A DNA stretch of 25,007 nucleotides from an uncultured Oscillospiraceae bacterium (GTDB lineage Bacteria; Bacillota; Clostridia; Oscillospirales; Oscillospiraceae), in assembly GCA_910577525.1 (NCBI GenBank), contig CAJTLI010000032.1, forward strand, positions 1 to 25,007. Direction: 5' to 3'. Positions 6,603-15,900 of the stretch are shown in pieces. Position numbers and translations under genes: made by a program. The notes under the pieces were generated by a model. It was not told the DNA's origin, did not search any database, and worked only from the letters and a program-made list of their open reading frames with translations. Position 1 is the stretch's first letter, and each line of letters begins with the position of its first letter.

Positions 6603-8335
6603 GGCTCAAAGGTATCCTGGGGCCTGACGGTGAGCCTCCGGCTGAGGAATTTCTTTACATCGAACCTGTTTTTCTGATCGTAGTCGGAAAGATATTTGTA
6701 CTGCGGGTGCTTCGTAATATCGAACTTCTCACTGAAAAATGGCCGGACGCCCTGCACTTGCAAAATGCACTTGCCGCCGTCCATGACGGCCAGCTCGTCC
6801 ACATCCATGAGTGCCTTACCCAGCTTCTGATAGTTCAGCGAGTGGGAGGTCTCCCGGCCCCGGCTCTCGCCGGTGTTGAAGGTGTCGATAGTCTCGCGGC
6901 CCAGGGTTTCGGACAGCTCTTTGAGGGTGCTTTTCTCTTTGCCTCCCAGGAACAGGACGCAGGAGCAGTTGCCGATGATGGTTTCAGCATGATCTTTATA
7001 GACCGCCTTCAACTGGCTCTGGGTTTGCACCACGATATGGGCGGAAATCTCGCGGGAGCGGATCACGCTGATGAGGTGCTGAAAGTTGGGGATTTTCTGG
7101 TTGGCGAACTCATCCAGCAGGCAGGTGACGTGGGTTTTCAGCGCCCCGCCGTTCTCCAACGCCTTGTCGCACAGGACGTTGAACATCTGGGTATACACCA
7201 TGGCCGAGATGAAGTTGAACGTCATGTCCGTGTCGGACACTACGCAGAACAGGGCTGTCTTGCGGTCCCCGATCTTGTCCAGCTCCAATTCGTCCCCCTC
7301 CATCAGCTCCCGCACCTCCTTGATGTCGAAGGGGGCCATCCGTGCGCCACAACTTATAAGGATAGATTTTGCGGTTTTTCCCGCCGCCATCTTATATTTT
7401 CGGTACTGACGGACGGCAAAGTGGTCCGGGTCCCGCTGTTCAAGCTGGTCAAACATGAGGTCCACGGCGTTCTTAAAATTCTCATCCTCCTCCCGCACCT
7501 CGGAGGCGTTGAGCATATCCAGCAGGGTGGTCATGTTCATCTCCTCCTCCGGGGCCTCGTACCAGATGTAGGCGATGAGGGCCTGATAGTACAGGGCCTC
7601 GGCCTTCTGCCAAAAGTCCTCACCGCCCTTGCTGTCCTCGCCCTTGGTGTTTTCCATAATGGTGTTGACCAGCTTCAAAATGTCGTTTTCGCAGTAGATA
7701 TACTTGAAGGGGTTATACCGCATGGACTGCTTGAAGTCGATGGTGTTGAGAATCTTGATTTCATACCCGCCGCGCTGTAGCATTCTGCCACATTCTTCCA
7801 AAACTGTGCCTTTCGGGTCCGTGACAATATAGCTGGCATTCATCTGCATCAAATTCGGTTTGATGTGAAATCGTGTCTTACCAGAGCCGGAACCGCCAAT
7901 AATGAGCACATTTTTATTGATATTGTACTTGGGATTCTTGTTTCTGCCCACCATGATGCGCTCGGTCTGAGTGAGCAGAATGTTCTGGTCAAACTTGGGG
8001 TCAATGAACGGGGCTATGTCTTTGGCTCCGCCCCAGCGGGCGCTGCCGTATTCCACACCTCGGCGGTACTTCTTGGCGTCCTGTGCCTTGAAGTACACCG
8101 CCACTCGGACGGCCACAGCCCCGATCAGGCCAACGAACAGGTCCTGGGGGTGAAGGCTGGGCAGAGGATTTCGGGTGATGAGCTGGCCCAGGCCGGACAC
8201 CATGCCCATGGCTTTCTCCACCACGTCCGCCCCCGCCGCCAACCGCCAGCCCTCGCCCACCCGGTCAAAAAACCAGAATAGGAACACATAAGGGAAGTTC
8301 TGGAGCAGCAGTCTTTTGATATCCAGTTGCTTCAC
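6557..8335 (-). CDS. virD4: VirD4-like coupling ATPase, CD1115 family
   Basis: This 592-residue type IV coupling protein brings the relaxase-DNA complex and other substrates to the channel. N-terminal hydrophobic segments lie at about residues 12-24 and 65-82; Walker A is GGSGSGKT (about 147-154), Walker B is in CLLDEFAN (about 405-411), and the ARG-rich HIVVQTQSQLKAVY motif follows. It starts with GTG overlapping the TGA of pcfB (GTGA), so the two are coupled. The acidic, Ser/Glu-rich C-terminus overlaps a convergent gene. Its length is normal for the family. If the shared C-terminal tails described here are secretion signals, this protein is the expected receptor. Confidence 0.95.
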   Translation of the reverse strand: MKQLDIKRLLLQNFPYVFLFWFFDRVGEGWRLAAGADVVEKAMGMVSGLGQLITRNPLPSLHPQDLFVGLIGAVAVRVAVYFKAQDAKKYRRGVEYGSARWGGAKDIAPFIDPKFDQNILLTQTERIMVGRNKNPKYNINKNVLIIGGSGSGKTRFHIKPNLMQMNASYIVTDPKGTVLEECGRMLQRGGYEIKILNTIDFKQSMRYNPFKYIYCENDILKLVNTIMENTKGEDSKGGEDFWQKAEALYYQALIAYIWYEAPEEEMNMTTLLDMLNASEVREEDENFKNAVDLMFDQLEQRDPDHFAVRQYRKYKMAAGKTAKSILISCGARMAPFDIKEVRELMEGDELELDKIGDRKTALFCVVSDTDMTFNFISAMVYTQMFNVLCDKALENGGALKTHVTCLLDEFANQKIPNFQHLISVIRSREISAHIVVQTQSQLKAVYKDHAETIIGNCSCVLFLGGKEKSTLKELSETLGRETIDTFNTGESRGRETSHSLNYQKLGKALMDVDELAVMDGGKCILQVQGVRPFFSEKFDITKHPQYKYLSDYDQKNRFDVKKFLSRRLTVRPQDTFEPYEFDASSSPEGESG

Positions 8336-8811
8336 CGCTCCATCTCCCCCTTCTCCCGGTTCTTCGCCCGGTCCTGGTCCATCTGCTTTGCTACCTCCTT
8401 GAAGTGGCTGAGGCGGGCCAGCAGGGAGGGCTTCTTAGGGGTACTTCGGTGCATGGTCTTGGCGGTGTACTCGGCAAAGGCGGCGTTGAGGGCGTCCGCG
8501 TCCCGGCTTTTGAAAAATACCAGATATTTTCCCTCGGCAGGGTCCTTTTTCAGCGCGAAATCAACGCCGTATTTTCGGGCCACCCGCTCAAAGGACTTGA
8601 TGTTTTTATCGGTGATTTCAATGTTCTGCACCCCCGCGCCCTGCTCCACGAGCTGTTTCACCGTCTGCTTCCCGTGATGGGCCTGGGGGTGCCGGGACTG
8701 CTCCAGATAGCGGCGCATGGCCGCTCTCAGCAGGTCGGCGGTGAGCCTGCCGCCCGTTTTGCCTATGTTAATGACGAATGCCACGGATTTATCCCGCACT
8801 TCGTCTTGCAA
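8332..8811 (-). CDS. pcfB: PcfB family protein
   Basis: This 159-residue protein matches PcfB, named from enterococcal plasmid pCF10 and normally next to the coupling protein gene. Motifs include GKTGGRLTADLLRAAMRRYL, DKNIKSFERVARKYGVDFAL and AFAEYTAK. It may work as an accessory to relaxosome or coupling protein function, from gene neighbourhood only. The start is TTG with GGAGAGG upstream. The end has KKPSLLARL and a long charged stretch ending in GEMER, a weak form of the shared tail. Confidence 0.88.
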   Translation of the reverse strand: MQDEVRDKSVAFVINIGKTGGRLTADLLRAAMRRYLEQSRHPQAHHGKQTVKQLVEQGAGVQNIEITDKNIKSFERVARKYGVDFALKKDPAEGKYLVFFKSRDADALNAAFAEYTAKTMHRSTPKKPSLLARLSHFKEVAKQMDQDRAKNREKGEMER

Positions 8812-8847
8812 AGTGATCCTCTCCTTTCTAAATTGAGCTGGGAGGGG

Positions 8848-9867
8848 TCACCGGGCCTCGCCGCCTTTGGCTTTCCCCTCCGGGGGTGGACACTGGCCGA
8901 CCTCCCGCGCCGCGTCCCGCAGTTTTTTCCGAATGGATTTTTGGGGCACGATTGACATACCCTCCGGCTGTCGCGGGATGATACATCCTTTGCACACAGA
9001 CATCTCCAAATCGTGTGGATTGTCAATATCCACGTACTCCGCCAGTTCAAAGTGGCCGCTGCCAGCTTCCATGTAGTAGCGCGGCGCTGTATAGGTCTGG
9101 TCGATCTTCCATAGGTCGGACTGCCAGCGGCCCGGAGCATCGGGACAGGGCCGTATCACCACCCCGCTTTGGAGAATTTCGCCGCCGTGGGGGAACAGGG
9201 TGGGGTAGAAAGTAAAGCGCGGATAGCCCTTCATGGGGTCCTCGCAGTTGGCAAAGCTGAATTGGAACGTGGGACATTTTTCGGTTCCCACTTCAATCCC
9301 TTCCATCCGTTCCAAACCACTCCACTCCAGGTTTACCGCCTCAATACCGGCACAGGCAGCGGCAATATCCCGGCTGGAGAAATCATGAGCGGCCATCCTA
9401 CCGGCGATCTGCTCAGTGTCCCGGACGCCGCCCATGAAATATGCGTGAGTCAAGATCAAATTCCGCTCCGCCTGGGTAAAAACAGGGCCGTTCTGCTCAT
9501 AGTCTTTCAGAAGCCTGACGGCGGGGGTGATGTCATGTCCCAGCCCCTCAGAGTAGCCGGGAGCTGTGCGCAGGACGATCTCCTTCTCCGTTTCAATGGC
9601 AACTATGGGATCAACATAGCCATACAAACCCTCAAAACAGCGGCTTTTCAGATGTTCCGCAAGATGTCTCAGCTCCCTGAGTTCCCTCTCGCCATCCCCG
9701 GCCCCGATGGTGTCCGCGAACCGGCAAAGGAGCAGCCACTCGTTTGGACGCGGTTCGATCATGCGGGTGTAGTCGGTGAGCATGAACTGCGCCTGACCAA
9801 CAGGGGACGCGATGCGCACAGACCTGTTCTGCCGGATATCCCAATAGCTGCTATGGGACGGGTACAT
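8848..9867 (-). CDS. Unknown protein with shared C-terminal tail
   Basis: This 339-residue soluble protein is not recognised. I place the start at ATG 9867 (MYPSHSSYWDIRQNRSVRI) because AAGGAGGG lies ten bases upstream; the frame stays open to 9927 through a hairpin but has no ribosome binding site there. The sequence is rich in aromatic and acidic residues. The segment HDITPAVRLLKDYEQNG and a conserved-looking SLTHAYFMGG-type helix suggest an alpha/beta protein, nothing more. Cys residues occur near the end (VCKGC). The C-terminus is QKSIRKKLRDAARE followed by GGEAR, one of the best copies of the shared tail; unlike the cassette at 1793-4782, the following gene is not coupled, so the tail is not just a ribosome binding site. 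Confidence 0.8.
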   Translation of the reverse strand: MYPSHSSYWDIRQNRSVRIASPVGQAQFMLTDYTRMIEPRPNEWLLLCRFADTIGAGDGERELRELRHLAEHLKSRCFEGLYGYVDPIVAIETEKEIVLRTAPGYSEGLGHDITPAVRLLKDYEQNGPVFTQAERNLILTHAYFMGGVRDTEQIAGRMAAHDFSSRDIAAACAGIEAVNLEWSGLERMEGIEVGTEKCPTFQFSFANCEDPMKGYPRFTFYPTLFPHGGEILQSGVVIRPCPDAPGRWQSDLWKIDQTYTAPRYYMEAGSGHFELAEYVDIDNPHDLEMSVCKGCIIPRQPEGMSIVPQKSIRKKLRDAAREVGQCPPPEGKAKGGEAR

Positions 9868-9892
9868 TTTTGTGCAGCCCTCCTTTTCACGG

Positions 9893-9923
9893 GCCGCGCC
9901 GCCCAGAGTGCGGGCGGCGCGGC
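9893..9923. other. Perfect GC-rich hairpin between the adhesin gene and the next gene
   Basis: A 12-base perfect inverted repeat (9893-9904 with 9912-9923, all G and C) has a seven-base loop. It lacks a T tract on either strand, so it is not a standard terminator. It sits ten bases before the ribosome binding site of the gene starting at 9867 and could stabilise or insulate the mRNA. Confidence 0.75.
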
Positions 9924-9936
9924 GCAAAGATTGATG

Positions 9937-12900
9937 TTAATAGCCGGTCTTAGGCAGAGAGGGCACGACGGGCTTGCCGTACACGTTCGTCACCCACCGG
10001 GACACGGCCTGGACCCAAATGCCGCCGTACACGCCGCCCACATCGGCAACGTTCACAAAGGAAGTGGACGCGATGCTTTTGACGGCGGTACAGTACAGCA
10101 TGGGCTTCTCCACCTGGGCGAAGCCAGCCGGGGCCTGACCGAACACAAACATGATCTCGGTCACGCGCTCGTTGGAGGCCAGCCCCAGCGCCGTGGCGGA
10201 CGCCGCCAGGGTGTAGTTCTTGCTGGTAGACAGATTATCCGCCAGCGTCCGGGGTTCGCCGCCGTTGACGCGGTAGGTGATCTTATAGGTGCCGGGGAAG
10301 TTGTAGGTGCCTGTCACCACGGTGTCCAGCCGCACCTCGGCGGGCAGGGTGTCGCGCCAGTAGAAGGACGTGAGCATGACATTGGAGCTGTTGCCAATGT
10401 CGGAGAACACATAGCGCACGGGCTGGCCCGCCATGATCTGCTTGGGACCGGTCTTGGTGATGGAAACGCCAGTGGACAGGGCCTTGTTGGTCACTTCAAA
10501 GCGGACGATCTCGCCCGCGTGTTCCAGGTAGGCCGTCAGCTCCTGGTCGCTGACGCCGTAGTTGGCCGGGGCCTTTACCTCTTTGATGGTATAGCGCGAA
10601 AGCGGCAGGGGTTTGGAGGTGGCTACGCCCCGGCTGTCGGAGCGAATAGTGTCCACCAGATTGCCAGCCTTGTCCCGAATTTCAAACACAGCGCCCTCCA
10701 GCAGCGTGCCAGCGGGCAGGCCGTTGGTGGGGTTGTAGTCGGCAGATTTCTTGGTGATCTGGATTTGGGCGGTGATGGGGGTGTTCTTCCACTCAATCAG
10801 GGTAGTCTCGCCCGCCTTGACGTACACCGTTTTCATCTGGGTATCGGGGATGTAACCCTTGTTTTCCAGCTCCCGTAGGTAGTAGCGCCCACCATCCGTC
10901 AGGCCCTCGATGTAGACATAGCCGGAATTGTCGCTGGTGTACTGCCCGATGGGGGTGTTGGTGCTGTCGTAGAGCAGGAAGGTGACGCCGTAGATGCCCT
11001 TGCCGGTCACGCTGTCGGTTTTATGAATCAAAATCCCGCTGAAAGGCTTGTTTTTCACCGTCAGAGTGGTGGTTTTGCCATCCTGCACCGTGAAATCGTA
11101 ATGGGTGGCGTCCAGCTTGAAGCCCTGTGCCGCCTCAGTCTCAACGGCATAGTAGCTGCCTGCGTCCAGGTTGACGTGGACGCGGCCATTCTCGCCGGTG
11201 GTGACAGTCTCCACCAAAGCGCCGTCCATTTTTCTGATCTCAAAGGTGGTGCCGGGGATGCGCTGGGTGGGGTCGCTCTCGGACACCTTGATCAGCTCCA
11301 GCCCGCCCTCACTCTTGTTGAAGAAGGTCAGCGTCTGCGCGGTGCCGCTCTTGATGAGGATGGACTGCGGCGTAGTGTCCAGCACGTACCCGGCCACAGT
11401 CTTGGTTTCCTTTGCGGTGATGGTGGTGCCGGGGACCAGATCGGTGAGTACAATGCGGCCATTGCGGTCCGTGACATACTCGCCGTTGTTCGGCCCCACC
11501 ACCTGCCCGGAGCTGTCGGTGACAAGGAAGGTCACGCCCTGGATGGGGTCGGTGGTGCCGTCCACATACTTCTGAATGGTCAAAGTCTGCTTGGGCGCGT
11601 TGTAAAACGTAAGAGTCTGCGTGTCCTGGGGGTTGACCTTCACCGTCTGGGTCTGGGTGGCCGGGTCGATGGTGTAGCCGTCGATGGTCCGGGTTTCCTT
11701 CACCACGATGGTGCCGGTGACGCCGGAAATGTGGATTTCCCCATGGGCGTCGGTGGTATACAGGCCATTGGAGGACAGGTGCCCGTCGGCATTGTCCACG
11801 TAGCCGCCGCCCGCGTAGGTCAGCTCAAACTCGACGCCGGCCAAAGGCTTATTGGTGGCCTTGTCCAGTTTGCGGATGACGAGTTCACCCGCCCTGGCGT
11901 TCCAGAAGGTCAAAGAAGGCGCACCCTGGCCCGCTTTAATCTTCACGCTCTTGGGGGTGCCGTCGAGGACAAATCCATCAACGGTCTTGACCTCCTGCGC
12001 GGTGATGGTGGTGCCGGGCTCCAGGCCCTCCACCACGATCTCCCCCTTGCTGTCGGTGACGAAGGTGCCGTCGCTGGGGCCGACAGGGGCACCAGAGCCG
12101 TCCACCAGCTTGAAGGTCACACCGGCCAACGGCTCATTGGCGGTGCCCTCGATGTACTTGTGAATGGTCAGGGTCTGCCTCGGCTCATTTTCAAAGGTGA
12201 GGTCGTTGCCATTGCCGGTATTGCCGCCCGGGTTAGTCGTAGTGCTGCCGCCCGGATTGGTGGGCACATTGCCGGAACTGCCGGTGCCGCTGTTGGTGAC
12301 GGTATTGCTGCCGTTGCGCACGATGATGGTCTGGGGTGTGCTGTTAAGGACGTAGCCGGAGGGCACACGGGTTTCCACCACAACAACGGTGCTATTGGGC
12401 ACGAGGCCGGTGACGGTGGCGGTGCCGTCTTTCCCGGTGGTGCAGGTCGCCAGCACATTCCCATTGCCGTCCTTTACCGCAAAAGAGGTATTGGGCACGG
12501 GTTTACCCGTCACAGAATCCAGCTTGGTGATGGTAAGAGAGCAAAGAGGCTCGTTGAGGAAGGTGAGCGTCTGCGTGTCCAGGGGGTTGACGGTGACGGT
12601 CTGGGTCTGGGTGGCTGCGTCGATGATATAGCCGGGGGCCGCTTTGACCTCCTTTGCTACCACGATGCCGGTGATGCCGGAAATGCGGATTTCCCCCTTA
12701 TCATCGGTGATGTAGAGGCCGTTGCTGGACAGGTGGCCGTTGTCATTGTCCACGTAGCCGCCGTTGGCATAGGTCAACTGGAACTGAGCGCCGGAGATCA
12801 TCTCGCCGGAAACCTTGTCCTTCTTTTGAATGACGAGGGTGCCCGCTTTTTTGTTCCAGAATGTCAACTGCTGCACCTGACCGCCCACGATCTTGATGTC

Positions 12901-15900
12901 CTGCGGGGTTCCATCGAGCACATAGCCCTCCACGGTCTTGATTTCGCGGACTTTCACGGTGGTGCCGGGTTCGATGCCCTCCAGCACGATCTCTCCCGCC
13001 TTGTCGGTGTAGTACACCCCATCATCCGGGCCGACAGCCGCGCCGGAACCGTCCACCACCTTGAAGCAGACGCCAGAGAGCGGCTCGTTCTCGGTGCCCT
13101 CAATGAATTTTCGGATAATCAGGGTGGTCCCAGGCTCGTTGTCAAAGATCAGACCGTTGGCGACGCCGGAGCGAACCACGATGTCCTTCGGGGTCTCATC
13201 CAGGATGTACCCCACGGGGGCTTTCTTTTCAGACACCACGATGGTGGAATTGGGGGCCAGCCCGGTGACGGTCACAGTGCCGTCGGTGCCGGTGGTGTAA
13301 AGGCCGTTATTGGGGCCAATCACATGGCCGGAGCTGTCCCGGACCAGGAACTCAGCGCCCTTCAACGGCTTCTTGGTCACGGCGTCCCGCTTCAAAATGG
13401 TGAGGGTGCACAGGGGATCGTCATAAAAACGAATGGTCTGTGTGTCCCCGGCGTTCACCACCACCGTCTGCGGGGTGGGGTCCTTGCGGTAGTTGTCCGG
13501 GGCGCGTTCCTCGGAAACCACATAAGTGCCGGGGAGCAGCTTGGACAGCACGATCTGGCCGTTTTGATCGGTGGTGTAGAGGCCGTTGGAGCTGGTCATG
13601 CCCTCATTATCAGGCGTCAGCTCACCGTTGGCGGTCATGATCTTGAACTGAGCGCCAGCCAGGGGCTGCTTGGTCACTTTATCGTACTTCTCAACGATAA
13701 GGCCCCCCTTGCGGGTGTTTTTGATTACCACAGTTTGGGTATCACCGCCCTGACCAATGACCACGTTGGTGGAGGGCGTGTCAATGACATACCCGCCGTC
13801 CGGGGCCTTGATCTCAGAAATGACATAAGCGCCGGGGGCGAGGTTGGAGATGCGGATCTCGCCCTGGGCGTCGGTGGTGAAAATGCCGTTCTGTGTCAAG
13901 CTGCTGGTGCCGATCACGCCGTCCAGCCCCACCTCACAGCCCGCCGCCGTGGTCACGCGGAACTCGGCACCGGGCAGAACCTCATTGGTCTGGCTGTCCC
14001 GCTTCTGGATGATGAGCTTACCCCGAGGCTGATTCTTGAAGGTCAGAACGCTGGTCCGGCCCTCTTTGATCTGGATGGTCTGGCTTTGGGTATCGATGAT
14101 GAATCCGGGAGGGGCCTTGACCTCGGTGACGATCACGCTTTTACCGGGCTGCAAGCCCTCAATGCGGATTTCTCCGTTTTCGTCGGTTCTGAAGATACCG
14201 TTGGAATCACCAATCACTGTACCATCTGCGTAAGTGATCTTAAACTCCGCGTTTTGCAAGGTAATACTGGGATTTGTGGCGCAAACCTTCCTCACAAGAA
14301 GAAGGCCGTCCGGCATATTGTCGAAGCGAACGGTGATAACGCTCTGCTCTCCGTTGTCCGCCAGAAATACCGTTTCGGAGGAGTTGATGATGGAGTACCC
14401 ATCGGCGGGGTCCACTTCCTCCACGACATACGATCCTGGCTCCAGGCCGGTCCACATGGCGACGCCGTTCTTGCCCGTCACCTTCTGGCCGATCACAGTG
14501 CCGCCCGTGCCGCTGGTGCCCGCCAGATAGCGGAGCTGGAAGGTGCATCCGGGCAGGGCCTCATGGGTGACGGAATCATATTTCTCAACAATTATCGCGT
14601 TTTTCGGGGTATTCTCAAAGGTGACGGTGTGATCCTTGCCTGCCGCCAGATAGATCTCCTGGGTATCGGGCTGCTTGATGGTGTAGCCGGGGGCGGGTTC
14701 CAGCTCTTTTACCTTGTACCAGCCCGTTTCCTGCCGCTCCAGGTGAATTTCCCCCTGGGCGTCGGTGTAGAAGGTGCCCAGGTCGTTGTATTCGCCGGTC
14801 TTGGTATCGTCAGACCCGCGCCAGACTTGGAATTTCACGCCCTCGATGGGACTGCCGGTGATGGAATCCACCTTTTTAATGAACAGATCGGGCTTTCGCA
14901 GGTTGCTCAATTCCAGGGTGGTGGTCTTATTTTCCTCTAAATAGATGGTGTGGACGGTATCGTCGGCCACCCAGCCATTCTTGGGTTTGACCTCCTGGAC
15001 GGTATACGCGCCGGGGTTCAACCCCTCCAGCACGATCAGGCCCTCGGCGTTGGTGAAGTGCTGCTCGTCATAGCCGCCGTTGACCTCGGCAATGCGGAAC
15101 AGAACGCCAGAGAGAGGCTCGCCGGTCTGCTGGTCGATTTTCAGCAGGCGCAGACCGGGGCGGGTGCTGTTCACGAAGTCCACCACCATATCCTGGTCCT
15201 TGGTAGCGTCGATCCAGACGGTTTTTCGATTGTTGGTGTCCAGCAGGTAGGGAGCGGGTACGTCCGTTTCCTCAATTTCATAGCACCCGCTGGGCATATC
15301 GGACAGGGTGGCCTTGCCGTCCGCGCCCGTCACTACGTCGTTCTCATAGCCCAGGTTGACTCCACGAATGTGGAAGCTGGTGTTGGGGACGGGTTCGCCG
15401 GTCTCAGTGTTCCGTTTGGTAATCGTCAGGCTGCGCTTGTGATGGTTCATTTTTTCCACCACAATGGTCTGCTCCCCCTGCAAATCCTCGGCGTTGACGT
15501 GGACGCCCACCGGGGAACGGTCACAGTCGAAACCAGCAGGGGCGGACACCTCCACAAATTCATAATGGCCCTCGGTGACGTTGCTGACGGTAATCGTACC
15601 ATCCGGGCCGGTTTCCTCGGTGGAGATGATCTGGCCGTCCCGCAAGACGATAAAAATAGCGCCAGCCAGGGGGCTGCCGCTCTCATCCACCTTTTTCAGC
15701 ATGACTTTGACCTTGCTGGAATTTTCAAAAATCAGAGAGATATCATGCTCCCCATCCCACACGAAGGGCTGCTTCACCTTGGACACGTCGGAGCTGAGGA
15801 TGAAGCCCTCTGGGGGCGTGATCTCCTCCGCGACGTAGCTGCCGGTGGGGAGCTTAGAAAAGTCCAGGTCCTCTTTGGGGATGTAGCCGCCATCGCCGGT

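Noticed and set aside
9169..10878. 569-codon plus-strand open frame
   Set aside because: It spans parts of two well supported minus-strand genes and the hairpin between them; the protein has no family features and is His/Gly/Gln-rich, typical of an antisense shadow.
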